Below are positions 24,886 to 34,060 of a DNA stretch of 64,000 bases, one piece after another. Origin of the DNA: Oceanospirillum sp047518265 (GTDB lineage Bacteria > Pseudomonadota > Gammaproteobacteria > Pseudomonadales > Halomonadaceae); assembly GCA_047518265.1 (NCBI GenBank), contig JAKZRG010000060.1:68741-132740 (forward strand). The letters are read 5' to 3'. Under the pieces are notes generated by a model. The model ran no database searches and had not been told where the DNA came from. It worked only from the letters and a program-made list of their open reading frames with translations. Position 1 is the first letter of the stretch. The number at the start of each line of letters is the position of its first letter. Made by a program: the position numbers and the translations under genes.

Positions 24886-26586
24886 TCAACTTAAAAGCGG
24901 ACGTTTAGGATCTTGCAGTCGTTGACGGTGCAGCCACTGCTCATCGATCCATACCGGCGCATTGGTGGTATCCAATGCCGATTGATTCAGAATCATATCC
25001 GCTGCTTTTTCTGCCACCATAATGCTTGGCGCATTTAGGTTGCCGTTTGTAATGATCGGGAAGATAGAGGAGTCCACCACTCGCAGTGACTCAATACCTC
25101 GTACACGGCATTGGCTATCCAGTACGGCCATAGCGTCATCATCCGATCCCATTTTGCAGGTACAGGATGGGTGATAAGCACTTTCGACGTTCTGTTTTAC
25201 CCAAGCATCTATCTCAGCATCGGTTTGTACTTTCAGGCTGGGTTGAATCTCATCACCACGGTATTGATCCATAGCTGGCTGATTCAGGATTTCCCGTGTT
25301 AAACGGATGCAATCCCGCCAATCCTGCTTATCCTGCTCTGTACCGATGTAATTAAAAATAATGCCGGGTTTATCGTGAGGGTTAGCAGATTTGATCCAAA
25401 CACGACCACGGGATTCTGGTTTATTAGGGCCCACATGCACTTGAAAGCCATGACCATCAAAAGCCGCTTGTCCGTCATAACGCATAGCCGCAGGCAAGAA
25501 ATGGAATTGAATATTGGGCCACTTAAGACCCGCTCTTGAGCGGATAAAGGCACAAGATTCAAAGTGGTTGGTGGCTCCTAGGCCATCTCGGAATAAGATC
25601 CAGCGAGTGCCTATCATTCCTTTACTAATCAGACCTAACTTACTGTTTAGAGAGATGGGTTGTTTGCAATGGAACTGGAAATAGACTTCCAGATGATCCT
25701 GTAGATTCTCACCTACACCGGGTAGATCATGAGTGACCTCAACTCCGGCATCACGCAATACTCCCGCAGGCCCAACACCAGATAATTGCAACAGCTGAGG
25801 TGAACCGATAGAACCTGCTGATAACAGCACTTCCTTATTGGCTTTCACCTGAATAATGGAACCCTTTTTCTCGTACTCGACACCAACCGCTTGTTTATCC
25901 TGCAGCAGTACCTTACGAGTTAAGACGCCAGAGATCAGCGTTAGATTAGGTCGCTTCAGAGCCCGACGCAGATAAACGTTAGACGTGGACGCTCTAACCC
26001 CTTTTTTAACGGTCATATGCATGGGGCCAAATCCCTCCTGCTGATAACCGTTATAGTCGTTGGTCGTGGGGTAACCGGCATCTTCTCCCGCATCAATAAA
26101 GGCTTGATATAAAGGGTTCAGCTTCATATCGTTGCCATTACAAGTGGCTAACGGGCCATCACTACCCCGGTACTGATCGGAGCCTTGGGACCAACTTTCA
26201 GCCTTACGAAAGTAAGGTAAGCATTCCTGATAACTCCAGCCTGTAGCGCCCTCTTCAACCCATTGATCGAAATCACAGGCGTGACCACGGACATACACCA
26301 TACCGTTAATGGATGAACCACCGCCTAAAACCTTGCCGCGGGGACAATGCAAAACACGACCATCAAGACCCGGTTCTGGCTCTGACTCAAACTGCCAAGC
26401 ATATTTTTCCGTATTCATGGGGTATGACAGCGCCGTTGGCATCTGAATAAAGATGCTTTTATCACTACCACCGGCTTCCAATAGCAGTACTTGATATTGA
26501 CCACTCTCACTCAATCGATCCGCTAGGACACAACCCGCTGATCCTGCACCGACAATGATATAGTCGTATTGTTTGTTATTGCTCAT
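24886..26586 (-). CDS. betA: Choline dehydrogenase
   Basis: 566 aa GMC-family FAD enzyme, membrane-associated, that oxidises choline to betaine aldehyde. The N-terminal FAD fold is IIVGAGSAGCVLADRLS. GMC signatures are GKVLGGGSSINGMVYVRG and SAGSIGSPQLLQLSGVG. The C-terminal catalytic region has SAYHPSCTCKMGSDD and NLNAPSIMVAEKAAD. Length matches BetA (about 556). It lies 84 bases after betB. A 12-bp hairpin without T-run sits in that gap. Together the two genes make the osmoprotectant glycine betaine from choline. Confidence 0.94.
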   Translation of the reverse strand: MSNNKQYDYIIVGAGSAGCVLADRLSESGQYQVLLLEAGGSDKSIFIQMPTALSYPMNTEKYAWQFESEPEPGLDGRVLHCPRGKVLGGGSSINGMVYVRGHACDFDQWVEEGATGWSYQECLPYFRKAESWSQGSDQYRGSDGPLATCNGNDMKLNPLYQAFIDAGEDAGYPTTNDYNGYQQEGFGPMHMTVKKGVRASTSNVYLRRALKRPNLTLISGVLTRKVLLQDKQAVGVEYEKKGSIIQVKANKEVLLSAGSIGSPQLLQLSGVGPAGVLRDAGVEVTHDLPGVGENLQDHLEVYFQFHCKQPISLNSKLGLISKGMIGTRWILFRDGLGATNHFESCAFIRSRAGLKWPNIQFHFLPAAMRYDGQAAFDGHGFQVHVGPNKPESRGRVWIKSANPHDKPGIIFNYIGTEQDKQDWRDCIRLTREILNQPAMDQYRGDEIQPSLKVQTDAEIDAWVKQNVESAYHPSCTCKMGSDDDAMAVLDSQCRVRGIESLRVVDSSIFPIITNGNLNAPSIMVAEKAADMILNQSALDTTNAPVWIDEQWLHRQRLQDPKRPLLS

Positions 26587-26616
26587 ACCGATCGCTCATA
26601 GATAAACAGGGAGTTG

Positions 26617-26646
26617 AGAGAGCCCTTGGTATAGCAAGGGCTCTCT
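26617..26646 (-). promoter_or_regulatory. Strong hairpin between betB and betA
   Basis: AGAGAGCCCTTG (26617-26628) pairs perfectly over 12 bp with CAAGGGCTCTCT (26635-26646), loop of six bases. The minus strand lacks a T-run after it, so it is more likely an mRNA-stability or processing element than a full terminator. Confidence 0.5.
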
Positions 26647-26670
26647 TCAGTAATCCTTTTCTAGAAAGCC

Positions 26671-28131
26671 TTACTCGTAGGGGCAGTCCACGTCGCCCAA
26701 TTCAATAAAGACACTCTTGTTTTGGGTATAGTGATTCAGAGTCTCTATACCGTTTTCACGACCTAAACCGGACTGTTTATAACCACCTACCGGCATCTCA
26801 GCCGGAGATGCGCCCCAAGTATTGATCCAGCAGATACCTGCCTGCATCTGTGCAATGACTCCGTGAGCTCGTGAGAAATCTTTGGTAAAGACACCCGCAG
26901 CCAGACCAAACTCTGTATCGTTGGCACGACGTACTACTTCGTCCTCATCACTGAATTTCAGGATGGACATTACAGGGCCAAAGATCTCATCCGTGACATT
27001 GATCATGCCGTCAGTACAGTCGGCAAAGACGGTAGGCTTAACAAAATTACCTTGATCAAGACCCGCTCCAGTGGCTCTTTCACCACCACAAACCAAACGA
27101 GCACCGGCCTCTTTAGCACCTTCAATATAACCCAGTACTTTTTCCATATGATCACTGGAGATCAGAGCACCAATCTGAGTATTGATATCCGTCGGATCAC
27201 CAATAATCAGACGCTCCGTGCGTTGCTGAACCTGGCTGATAAATTCGTCATAAAGGCTGTCATGGACAAAAACCCGTGTACCGTTTGTGCAGACTTCGCC
27301 TTGGGTATAAAAGTTGGCTAACATGGCACCGGAGACTGCGTTATTAAGATCCGCATCACCAAATACAATCAGAGGAGATTTACCGCCCAGCTCCATGGTG
27401 ACTTGCTTTAAACTGCCCGCCGCATCGGTCATCACTTTTTTACCGGTACCGCACTCGCCGGTAAAAGAAACCTTAGCGATCTCAGGATGACGTGACAGCG
27501 CTTGCCCCGCCCGATAATCCCCTTGCACCACATTGAAAACACCATCCGGCAGACCGGCTTCGGTGAAAATTTCCGCAAGCTTAAGAGCCGTTAAAGGGGT
27601 TTCTTCCGAGGGTTTAAAGATCATGGCATTACCGGCCGCCAATGCTGGGCCAGCCTTCCACATAGCAATCTGGATAGGGTAGTTCCAGGCGCCAATACCG
27701 GCGCAAACACCTAAAGGCTCACGACGACTGTAAAAGAAATTACTGCCACCAAGATCTTGCTGCTGACCGTGTAAACTGGCCGCAAGGCCGGCGTAATATT
27801 CAATAACATCCGCACCTGTAGCGATATCCACACAATTAGCTTCTTGCAGCGGCTTACCCGTATCTTGAACCTCCAACAGCGCCAGCTCATCATTGCGTTC
27901 ACGCAACAGGGCTACGGCCTTCTGTAAGATACGGCCTCTCTCCATACCATTCATGGCAGACCAAACTTGAAAACCCTGTTTTGCCGATTCAACCGCCGCA
28001 TCCACATCGACAAGTGAAGCCTGCTGCACCTGAGCTAATACTTCTCCGGTGGCAGGGTTTAGGGTTTCAAATGTTTCATCTGATGTCGCATTTTGATAAC
28101 GACCATGAATATAAAGAGATACTTGTTGCAT
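26671..28131 (-). CDS. betB: Betaine aldehyde dehydrogenase
   Basis: 486 aa NAD(P)-dependent cytoplasmic dehydrogenase that makes glycine betaine. Motifs: GAWNYPIQIAMWKAGPALAAG, the general-base glutamate in MELGGKSPLIVFG, and the catalytic cysteine in TQGEVCTNGTRV. The C-terminal QMQAGICWINTWGASPAEMP is characteristic of BetB. Length matches E. coli BetB (490). It is the first gene of the bet set. The regulator betI, normally upstream, is not present. A 567-base gene-free region lies upstream. Confidence 0.95.
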   Translation of the reverse strand: MQQVSLYIHGRYQNATSDETFETLNPATGEVLAQVQQASLVDVDAAVESAKQGFQVWSAMNGMERGRILQKAVALLRERNDELALLEVQDTGKPLQEANCVDIATGADVIEYYAGLAASLHGQQQDLGGSNFFYSRREPLGVCAGIGAWNYPIQIAMWKAGPALAAGNAMIFKPSEETPLTALKLAEIFTEAGLPDGVFNVVQGDYRAGQALSRHPEIAKVSFTGECGTGKKVMTDAAGSLKQVTMELGGKSPLIVFGDADLNNAVSGAMLANFYTQGEVCTNGTRVFVHDSLYDEFISQVQQRTERLIIGDPTDINTQIGALISSDHMEKVLGYIEGAKEAGARLVCGGERATGAGLDQGNFVKPTVFADCTDGMINVTDEIFGPVMSILKFSDEDEVVRRANDTEFGLAAGVFTKDFSRAHGVIAQMQAGICWINTWGASPAEMPVGGYKQSGLGRENGIETLNHYTQNKSVFIELGDVDCPYE

Positions 28132-28698
28132 CGATAAAAGCCTTGTCTGAATTACTTATAATAATTTCATTAATTACTCTTTATATTAAAAAAGTATAGA
28201 AACAGCCCTGATAAGCCATTAAGCCAGCTGGATGACTCTATCTTTTTCAGCGAGTAATTGATGAAATCATATTAAGAGCCCTGTTCAATTAGGGTCAAAC
28301 AGTCAATTCTTTTCCGTTTGCATAAGCAGAGCTTATGGGAGGCAGGCAGCCGAGTAAAATCTTGAATAAAAAAAGTTAAATCAAGATTATTTATCACCAT
28401 AAAATGGACCTAAATAGAAAAACAAACACATCTAGAAAAGACAATAAATCCTTTTAAAACACACAGATAGCCATAAAAATATACCTTGACATGACAATCA
28501 CCACCAACAAAATATAAGTCACCATCAATTCAAAACAAGAGAAAAAGACCTTCTTTAAACAATGGATATTGGCCTTTTATTTTTTAATAAACTCTGGACA
28601 ATCAATGTCTTTTAGCGCCAGCAAGCATCAATAGATGTCGTAAACAGTCATATTAATAGCTCTAATATTTATAGCAAAAAAGTTTGTGCACTGAAAAA
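28132..28698. promoter_or_regulatory. betB upstream region / 3' flank of the GGDEF-EAL gene
   Basis: 567 AT-rich bases without a gene. A palindrome CATAAGC-AGA-GCTTATG lies at 28321-28337, about 190 bases upstream of betB, and might be an operator or small hairpin. A weak AAAAGACC...GGCCTTTT dyad with a following T-rich run lies at about 28542-28585. No coding frame, tRNA or known riboswitch pattern was recognised. Confidence 0.4.
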
Positions 28699-31131
28699 TC
28701 AAAGGGGCTGAAAATGACAGGTAGAAACAGGCTTATTTAAAAAGTCGATAGCTTTACCTGCAGGTAGTGGAGGGCTAAATAGATAACCCTGTATTAAAAT
28801 ATTTTCTTCTTTTGCTAAGAAGATTAATTGAGATATTTCCTCAACCCCTTCAGCAATTACGGTCAAGTTTAAAGCGTGGGATAAGGATATAATAGCCGAT
28901 ACAATTACCTTATTATTTGCATCTTCTAAGTCATCCAGAAAGCTACGATCAATTTTAAGGATATCGATGGGAAGATGACGTAAATAACTAAGAGATGAAT
29001 AACCTGTACCAAAGTCATCTAAGGCAACACTCAATCCCATTTTTTGTAGTGTACGAAGTTTTTCGAGTACCTTATCGTCACCGTCCAATACTGCAGACTC
29101 CGTTAACTCAACATAAAACTCATGACTACTGACGCCATAGGCATCCATAGCCAATTTGATCTGAGCAACGATATCGACCTGATGTAGCTGTAAAGCAGAT
29201 AAATTGATGCCCACCCGGCAGGTTTGATCTGAATCGCGCCACTCTTTTAATTGCCGACAAGCTTCATCTATCACCCATTGTCCAAGCTCCAGAATAAGAC
29301 CATATTCCTCTGCTACAGGGATAAATTCAGCCGGAGAAAGTTCACCTAACTCAAGATCATTCAGTCTTAACAAAGCTTCAAAAGAACAAACCTGATAATT
29401 ACGACTGTCTACCACTGGTTGGTAATATAATCTTAAACCATTGTTTAACAGAGCACGTCGTATTGCAGCTCCCACCTCCACTCTGCGTTGATTCATATCG
29501 TTAACAACCTGAGAGAAGAACTGGTAGTTATTTTTCCCCCTTTGCTTAGCCAAATACATTGCCGCATCAGCATGAGCCAGTAGATCATCCATGCTCTGAC
29601 CATCGATTGGCCATAATGCAATACCAATACTGGTTCCCACATAAATCTCATGATCCTGAATCACAAAGGGTTCACTGATAGCATTAATCAGCCGCTGGGC
29701 GACATATCCTGCGCTTTCGGCATTAGATAGGTTTGGCAGCAATAGAGTAAATTCGTCTCCTCCGAGTCGAGATAAGTTGCTATTAGTGTCCTTATCCACT
29801 CGATAACTCACATCACCAGCCCGAAGACTCTCACTTAAACGTTGAGTGACCTTCTTAAGTAGGGCATCTCCCACAGGATGGCCCAGGTTATCATTCACAT
29901 GCTTAAAGTTATCCAGATCAAGAAACATCAAAGCGATGGTTGAGTTTTCTCGCTCGGCTTTATCAAGGCTACGTTTGAGAATACGGGAAAAAAGTGATCG
30001 GTTTGGTAACCCTGTCAGAGGGTCATAATAAGCAAGCTTATGGATATTCTGATTAGACTCATACAAGCTTTGACTCATATGATTGAAGGCCTGATTTAAT
30101 TCATCCAGTTCATCGTTATTACCGGTGGTTTTAACCTGTAAAAAATCCTGACTGCTACTGATCGCTGCCAGCGCACGATTAAGGCTCTCAATAGGCGTGA
30201 TAAAGGTTCGTCGTAACCACCAAAGCAGTATAGGCAAAGAGATAAGCAAAGCTGAAATACTTGTCCAGAGTACAATTTCACCCACTTGTCGACTGGATTT
30301 CAACATAACATGCTCCGGCATAAGCACATTTAGTTGCCATTGTTCATATAAAGGAAAACGCTTGAACCAATGGTTCTGCTTATTATGTTGCAGGTTTTTC
30401 CATTGAGTATCATTTTCCAGTGGATCATTCAAAATAGGCAGCAAATCAGCCGATGGAATTAACAGGCGTTTATTATGACTTAGAAAAAGCCTGCCTTCAG
30501 ACCAATGTGACGGCAGTGCCATCTGAAAGAAGCCCTCCAAATCCAATGTAATACTGACATAGCCTCTCAGTGACGGCTTTTCATTAATACTCTCACGAGC
30601 AGGGTTTCTTAGATAAATCGGCAAGGTCAAATAGAGAGACATAAACCCTGTGTCTGGATTAAGATCAATATACAGACTATAAGGTCTTTTACTGGTAAGT
30701 AAGTTTTGGAAAAAAGGGCTTAAGGCTTCTTCATCCTGCGTATTTTCAATATTCCCCCGAGCAATTCTCTGATCTTCAAAACCATCAGGAAGTAATATCC
30801 GTATCTCCTGAAAATGTACACTGCCTTTTTGAATATTATCCATTTTATGCAGCAAGGGCAGTTGGAAAATTCCGTAACGCATGCTGTCATTTTCAGCTAG
30901 AAAATAGTTTACCAAAACCTTATCCGCAGCCAAATTCCCCAAGGCAAACAAAGCGGATTCTCGTTGCACATTAAAGCTTTGTACCTGCTGATCCAAATAA
31001 CTCTCAAGCTGCTGCTTCACCTGCATGGACGTCGTTTCATGCAACTGCAAATAAGCTCGCCAAGCAACAACGAGCATAGGCAGTGCAATAAGCAAAATCG
31101 CTGCTAGCGAGAACTTGCTTTGTAAGCGCAT
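28699..31131 (-). CDS. GGDEF-EAL c-di-GMP protein with periplasmic sensor (MbaA-like)
   Basis: 810 aa inner-membrane protein. It has an N-terminal membrane segment (about 8-27), a periplasmic region (about 30-280), a second membrane segment (about 285-305), a HAMP domain, a GGDEF domain with SRLGGDEFTLL, and an EAL domain with FEALLRL and DDFGTGYSSL. Both catalytic signatures are intact. About twelve residues are inserted between the RAGD (possible I-site) and SRLGGDEF. The ATG at 31131 was chosen; an in-frame TTG lies four codons upstream. It follows the binding-protein gene by 13 bases. This pairing and the lengths match Vibrio NspS-MbaA, where the binding protein reports polyamines to the c-di-GMP enzyme. 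Whether it makes or degrades c-di-GMP is open. Confidence 0.85.
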   Translation of the reverse strand: MRLQSKFSLAAILLIALPMLVVAWRAYLQLHETTSMQVKQQLESYLDQQVQSFNVQRESALFALGNLAADKVLVNYFLAENDSMRYGIFQLPLLHKMDNIQKGSVHFQEIRILLPDGFEDQRIARGNIENTQDEEALSPFFQNLLTSKRPYSLYIDLNPDTGFMSLYLTLPIYLRNPARESINEKPSLRGYVSITLDLEGFFQMALPSHWSEGRLFLSHNKRLLIPSADLLPILNDPLENDTQWKNLQHNKQNHWFKRFPLYEQWQLNVLMPEHVMLKSSRQVGEIVLWTSISALLISLPILLWWLRRTFITPIESLNRALAAISSSQDFLQVKTTGNNDELDELNQAFNHMSQSLYESNQNIHKLAYYDPLTGLPNRSLFSRILKRSLDKAERENSTIALMFLDLDNFKHVNDNLGHPVGDALLKKVTQRLSESLRAGDVSYRVDKDTNSNLSRLGGDEFTLLLPNLSNAESAGYVAQRLINAISEPFVIQDHEIYVGTSIGIALWPIDGQSMDDLLAHADAAMYLAKQRGKNNYQFFSQVVNDMNQRRVEVGAAIRRALLNNGLRLYYQPVVDSRNYQVCSFEALLRLNDLELGELSPAEFIPVAEEYGLILELGQWVIDEACRQLKEWRDSDQTCRVGINLSALQLHQVDIVAQIKLAMDAYGVSSHEFYVELTESAVLDGDDKVLEKLRTLQKMGLSVALDDFGTGYSSLSYLRHLPIDILKIDRSFLDDLEDANNKVIVSAIISLSHALNLTVIAEGVEEISQLIFLAKEENILIQGYLFSPPLPAGKAIDFLNKPVSTCHFQPL

Positions 31132-31144
31132 ACCTAAGCCCAAA

Positions 31145-32191
31145 TCATTGCAAGATACTTCTAGAAATAATATTACGGCGACGTACAGTCCTAGGAGATA
31201 ATTGCTGAGAAAACTCAGACTTATTGATCACCTCTTTAGAAGGATAAATAGCAGGATTGGATAGAAATTCAGCAGGTAACAGTTTAGATGCAGAAAGGTT
31301 TGGACTGGCATAGTAAAAGCTCTGAGCTAACCGAGCAGCGATATCAGGCCGGGAAATAAAATCAAGAAACTGATAGGCCAACTCAGATTCTTTAGCTTTA
31401 GCAGCAATAGTCCAATAATCAACCCACAGATGAGTTCCTTCTTCTGGTACAACAAAAGCAATATTCTCGTTGTATTCTTGTACTGCAAGCGCATCCCCGT
31501 TATAAACCATAGAGACCCAAACATCTCCGGAAATAAGCTCTGAGCTATCATCGATTTGGATATACTGATAGGCCTTTACATGCTCTTTTTGTTCTAAAGC
31601 CAGTTGCTGAGCATCTTTCAGTTCTTTAGGGTTTTCACTATTAACGCTGTAACCTAAAGCTTTAAGTGCGATCCTTAAAATCTCTCCGCCATCCGCCATC
31701 ATGGCGATACGCCCTTGTAGTGCCTTATCGGGTTTAAAGATATCCAACCAGCTGCTGGGAGGCGAATCTAACAAATCCTTACGATAAGCGATGCCTAAGG
31801 TTCCCCAGAAAAAAGGGAGTGCATATTCGGCTGCACCTTCGTGAGCACCAAGCCATCTAGGCTCCAAATGTTTATAGTTTTTTAATTTTTTGTATTGGAT
31901 AGGCGCCAAAAAACCGAACTGGCTATAACTCAACAGATCACCGCCTGAGACCATTATCAAGTCATAACCGCTACCATTACTATTGACCAACACCTGAGTC
32001 CGGTCTTCGTCAGACTCATAATAAACTTCCCGAACCTTAACCTTATACTGCTGTTCAAACTCCGAGACTATCTCGGCGGGCATATAATCAGCCCAGTTCA
32101 GAATGACCAGTTCACGAATATTGTCAGCACGGATTGTTAGCGAGAGAAAGAATAGAAAAAATGAAGTAATTATAGAAAAAGTGACTTTCAT
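31145..32191 (-). CDS. PotD/PotF-type periplasmic binding protein (NspS-like)
   Basis: 348 aa with a signal peptide of about 21 residues. The mature part begins with the polyamine-binding-protein pattern VILNWADYMPAEIVSEFE, followed by YDLIMVSGGDLLSY and PFFWGTLGIAYRKDLL. No ABC transporter permease or ATPase genes adjoin it. Its only partner is the GGDEF-EAL gene 13 bases downstream, so a sensory role is likely rather than uptake. AAGGGGAT precedes the ATG at 32191. The ligand could be norspermidine, spermidine, putrescine or another cation; this cannot be told from sequence. Confidence 0.85.
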   Translation of the reverse strand: MKVTFSIITSFFLFFLSLTIRADNIRELVILNWADYMPAEIVSEFEQQYKVKVREVYYESDEDRTQVLVNSNGSGYDLIMVSGGDLLSYSQFGFLAPIQYKKLKNYKHLEPRWLGAHEGAAEYALPFFWGTLGIAYRKDLLDSPPSSWLDIFKPDKALQGRIAMMADGGEILRIALKALGYSVNSENPKELKDAQQLALEQKEHVKAYQYIQIDDSSELISGDVWVSMVYNGDALAVQEYNENIAFVVPEEGTHLWVDYWTIAAKAKESELAYQFLDFISRPDIAARLAQSFYYASPNLSASKLLPAEFLSNPAIYPSKEVINKSEFSQQLSPRTVRRRNIISRSILQ

Positions 32192-32300
32192 GCGATCCCC
32201 TTTCAACAACTTAAGGCTTTCATGCTTGAGTCTAGTTCAAGAGGGTCTAAACGCTAATATAGGAGGCAGAGGAAATAGATATATTGTTTAAGGGAGGAAA

Positions 32301-32340
32301 TAAAAAAAGCCTAAGCGGCATTAATAAACACCACTTAGGC
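32301..32340 (-). terminator. Rho-independent terminator after mmsA
   Basis: GCCTAAGCGG (32309-32318) and CCACTTAGGC (32331-32340) form a 10-bp stem with one wobble pair. On the minus strand TTTTTTTA follows. It lies about 57 bases past the mmsA stop and separates mmsA from the sensor pair. Confidence 0.8.
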
Positions 32341-32396
32341 CAGATGCAATACCGCCTTTTAAAGGTCGTATCTTATCGAGACATTACATCAAACTA

Positions 32397-33896
32397 TTAC
32401 TTCATCGTAATCGTCGTGTGAACCTTATCAGAGCTAGAACCCGGCTCGAACCAACGAGCAGAAACAGTCTTAGTCTGAGTCCAGAACTGCATCGCTTGCT
32501 GACCGTTAGGGCCCAGATCACCCAGCTTAGACGCACGGGAACCGGTAAAGCTGAAGTAAGCAACAGGTACAGCGATTGGAATATTGATACCTACCTGACC
32601 TACATCTACATTCTCTTCGAAGTAACGAGCCGTCCAGCCAGAGCTTGTGAAGATAGCAGTACCGTTACCATTTTCGTTAGCGTTGATGATTTCAATCGCA
32701 GATTCGATATCTTCAGCTTGCATAACACACATAACAGGGCCAAAGATTTCCTGAGTGTAGATATCCATCTCAGTAGTCACGCCAGAGAACAGCGTTGGGC
32801 CAACAAAGTTACCGTTCGGGTAACCTTCAACCTCAACACCACGACCGTCCAACAACAGGTTAGCACCCTGTTCAACACCGCTTGCGATTAAACCTTCAAC
32901 ACGGGCACGTGCCTGAGGAGAAACCAGAGGACCCAGATCCGCTTCACGGTTAGTACCTGGACCAACAATCATGTTTTTGCCGCGCTCAACCATCTCTGGC
33001 AGCCATTCGCGAGCTTCACCAACTAGGATAACTACAGAGTTTGCCATGCAGCGCTGACCGGCAGCACCAAAACAAGAACCCAGCATATGGTTAATGGCTT
33101 GTTCTTTGTTCGCATCTGGCATAACAATCGCGTGATTTTTTGCACCCATCATACACTGAGCACGTTTACCGGCTTTACTTGCACGCTCGTACAGAGATGT
33201 ACCTACGTGAGTGGAACCAATAAAGGACAGCGCTTTAATGTCTTTATGATCTGCCAGGTGGTTAGCGACATCCGCACCACCGTGAACCACGTTCAGTACG
33301 CCAGCAGGAACACCTGCTTGCAGTGCCAGCTCAACCAGCATCATGGTAGAAGAAGGTGCTTGCTCAGAAGGCTTCAATACGAAGGTGTTACCACACGCAA
33401 TAGCGATAGGGAACATGAAGCATGGCAGCATAATAGGGAAGTTAAATGCCGTTACACCCAGACCTACACCCAGAGGGTTGTTCAGTGTGTAAACGTTCAC
33501 ATTACCTGCAACGTTATCAGCGATCTGGCCCTGCTGCAGCTTAGTGATCATGCAAGCATTTTCAATGGCTTCTAGACCACGACCTACTTCACCTTCTGCG
33601 TCCGGTAATGTTTTACCGTGCTCCAGGCTGATCAGTGCAGCCAGCTCTTTAACATTGTTTTTTACTAAGCGTTGCAGCTCCAGCATAATCGCCTGACGTT
33701 TCGCCAGGGATACTTTACGCCAGCTAGCAAAAGCTTCTTTAGAGTTGGCTACCGCAGCGTCAACTTCATCTAATGTACAAAAAGGAACCTGAGCAACCAC
33801 TTCTTGAGTGGCTGGGTTTAAGACATCAACCCAGTTATCGCTCGTAGATTGAACCTTCTCACCATTAATAATCATTGGAGTTCTTGGAGTAGTCAT
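32397..33896 (-). CDS. mmsA: CoA-acylating methylmalonate-semialdehyde dehydrogenase
   Basis: 499 aa aldehyde dehydrogenase. It converts methylmalonate semialdehyde to propionyl-CoA, or malonate semialdehyde to acetyl-CoA, in valine, inositol or beta-alanine breakdown. Family segments are LGVTAFNFPIMLPCFMFPIA and the catalytic cysteine in GAAGQRCMANSV. The CoA-type enzymes lack the usual general-base glutamate, and here the corresponding region reads MMGAKNHAIVMPDAN, which fits. The ATG at 33896 removes 18 unlikely N-terminal residues. The gene is divergent from a LysR regulator, which probably controls it. No other valine or inositol genes are near. Confidence 0.92.
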   Translation of the reverse strand: MTTPRTPMIINGEKVQSTSDNWVDVLNPATQEVVAQVPFCTLDEVDAAVANSKEAFASWRKVSLAKRQAIMLELQRLVKNNVKELAALISLEHGKTLPDAEGEVGRGLEAIENACMITKLQQGQIADNVAGNVNVYTLNNPLGVGLGVTAFNFPIMLPCFMFPIAIACGNTFVLKPSEQAPSSTMMLVELALQAGVPAGVLNVVHGGADVANHLADHKDIKALSFIGSTHVGTSLYERASKAGKRAQCMMGAKNHAIVMPDANKEQAINHMLGSCFGAAGQRCMANSVVILVGEAREWLPEMVERGKNMIVGPGTNREADLGPLVSPQARARVEGLIASGVEQGANLLLDGRGVEVEGYPNGNFVGPTLFSGVTTEMDIYTQEIFGPVMCVMQAEDIESAIEIINANENGNGTAIFTSSGWTARYFEENVDVGQVGINIPIAVPVAYFSFTGSRASKLGDLGPNGQQAMQFWTQTKTVSARWFEPGSSSDKVHTTITMK

Positions 33897-34023
33897 CTCT
33901 ATCGCCTTGTCTTTTATTGTTGTGCTGAACACATTACTGCATTTATGCAATCGACATAAACTGCTTTTGATTTAGAATAATCACCAAGCACCCTTTGAAC
34001 AACCGATACAAAAGCAAGAGAAG

Positions 34024-34039
34024 CTTGCATATTTGCAAG
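34024..34039. promoter_or_regulatory. Candidate LysR-type operator between mmsA and its divergent regulator
   Basis: CTTGCA-TATT-TGCAAG is a perfect inverted repeat containing T-N10/11-A style spacing. It sits 22 bases before the start of the LysR gene, in the 164-base divergent region. Confidence 0.45.
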
Positions 34040-34060
34040 GCTATACTTAAGGATTATACG

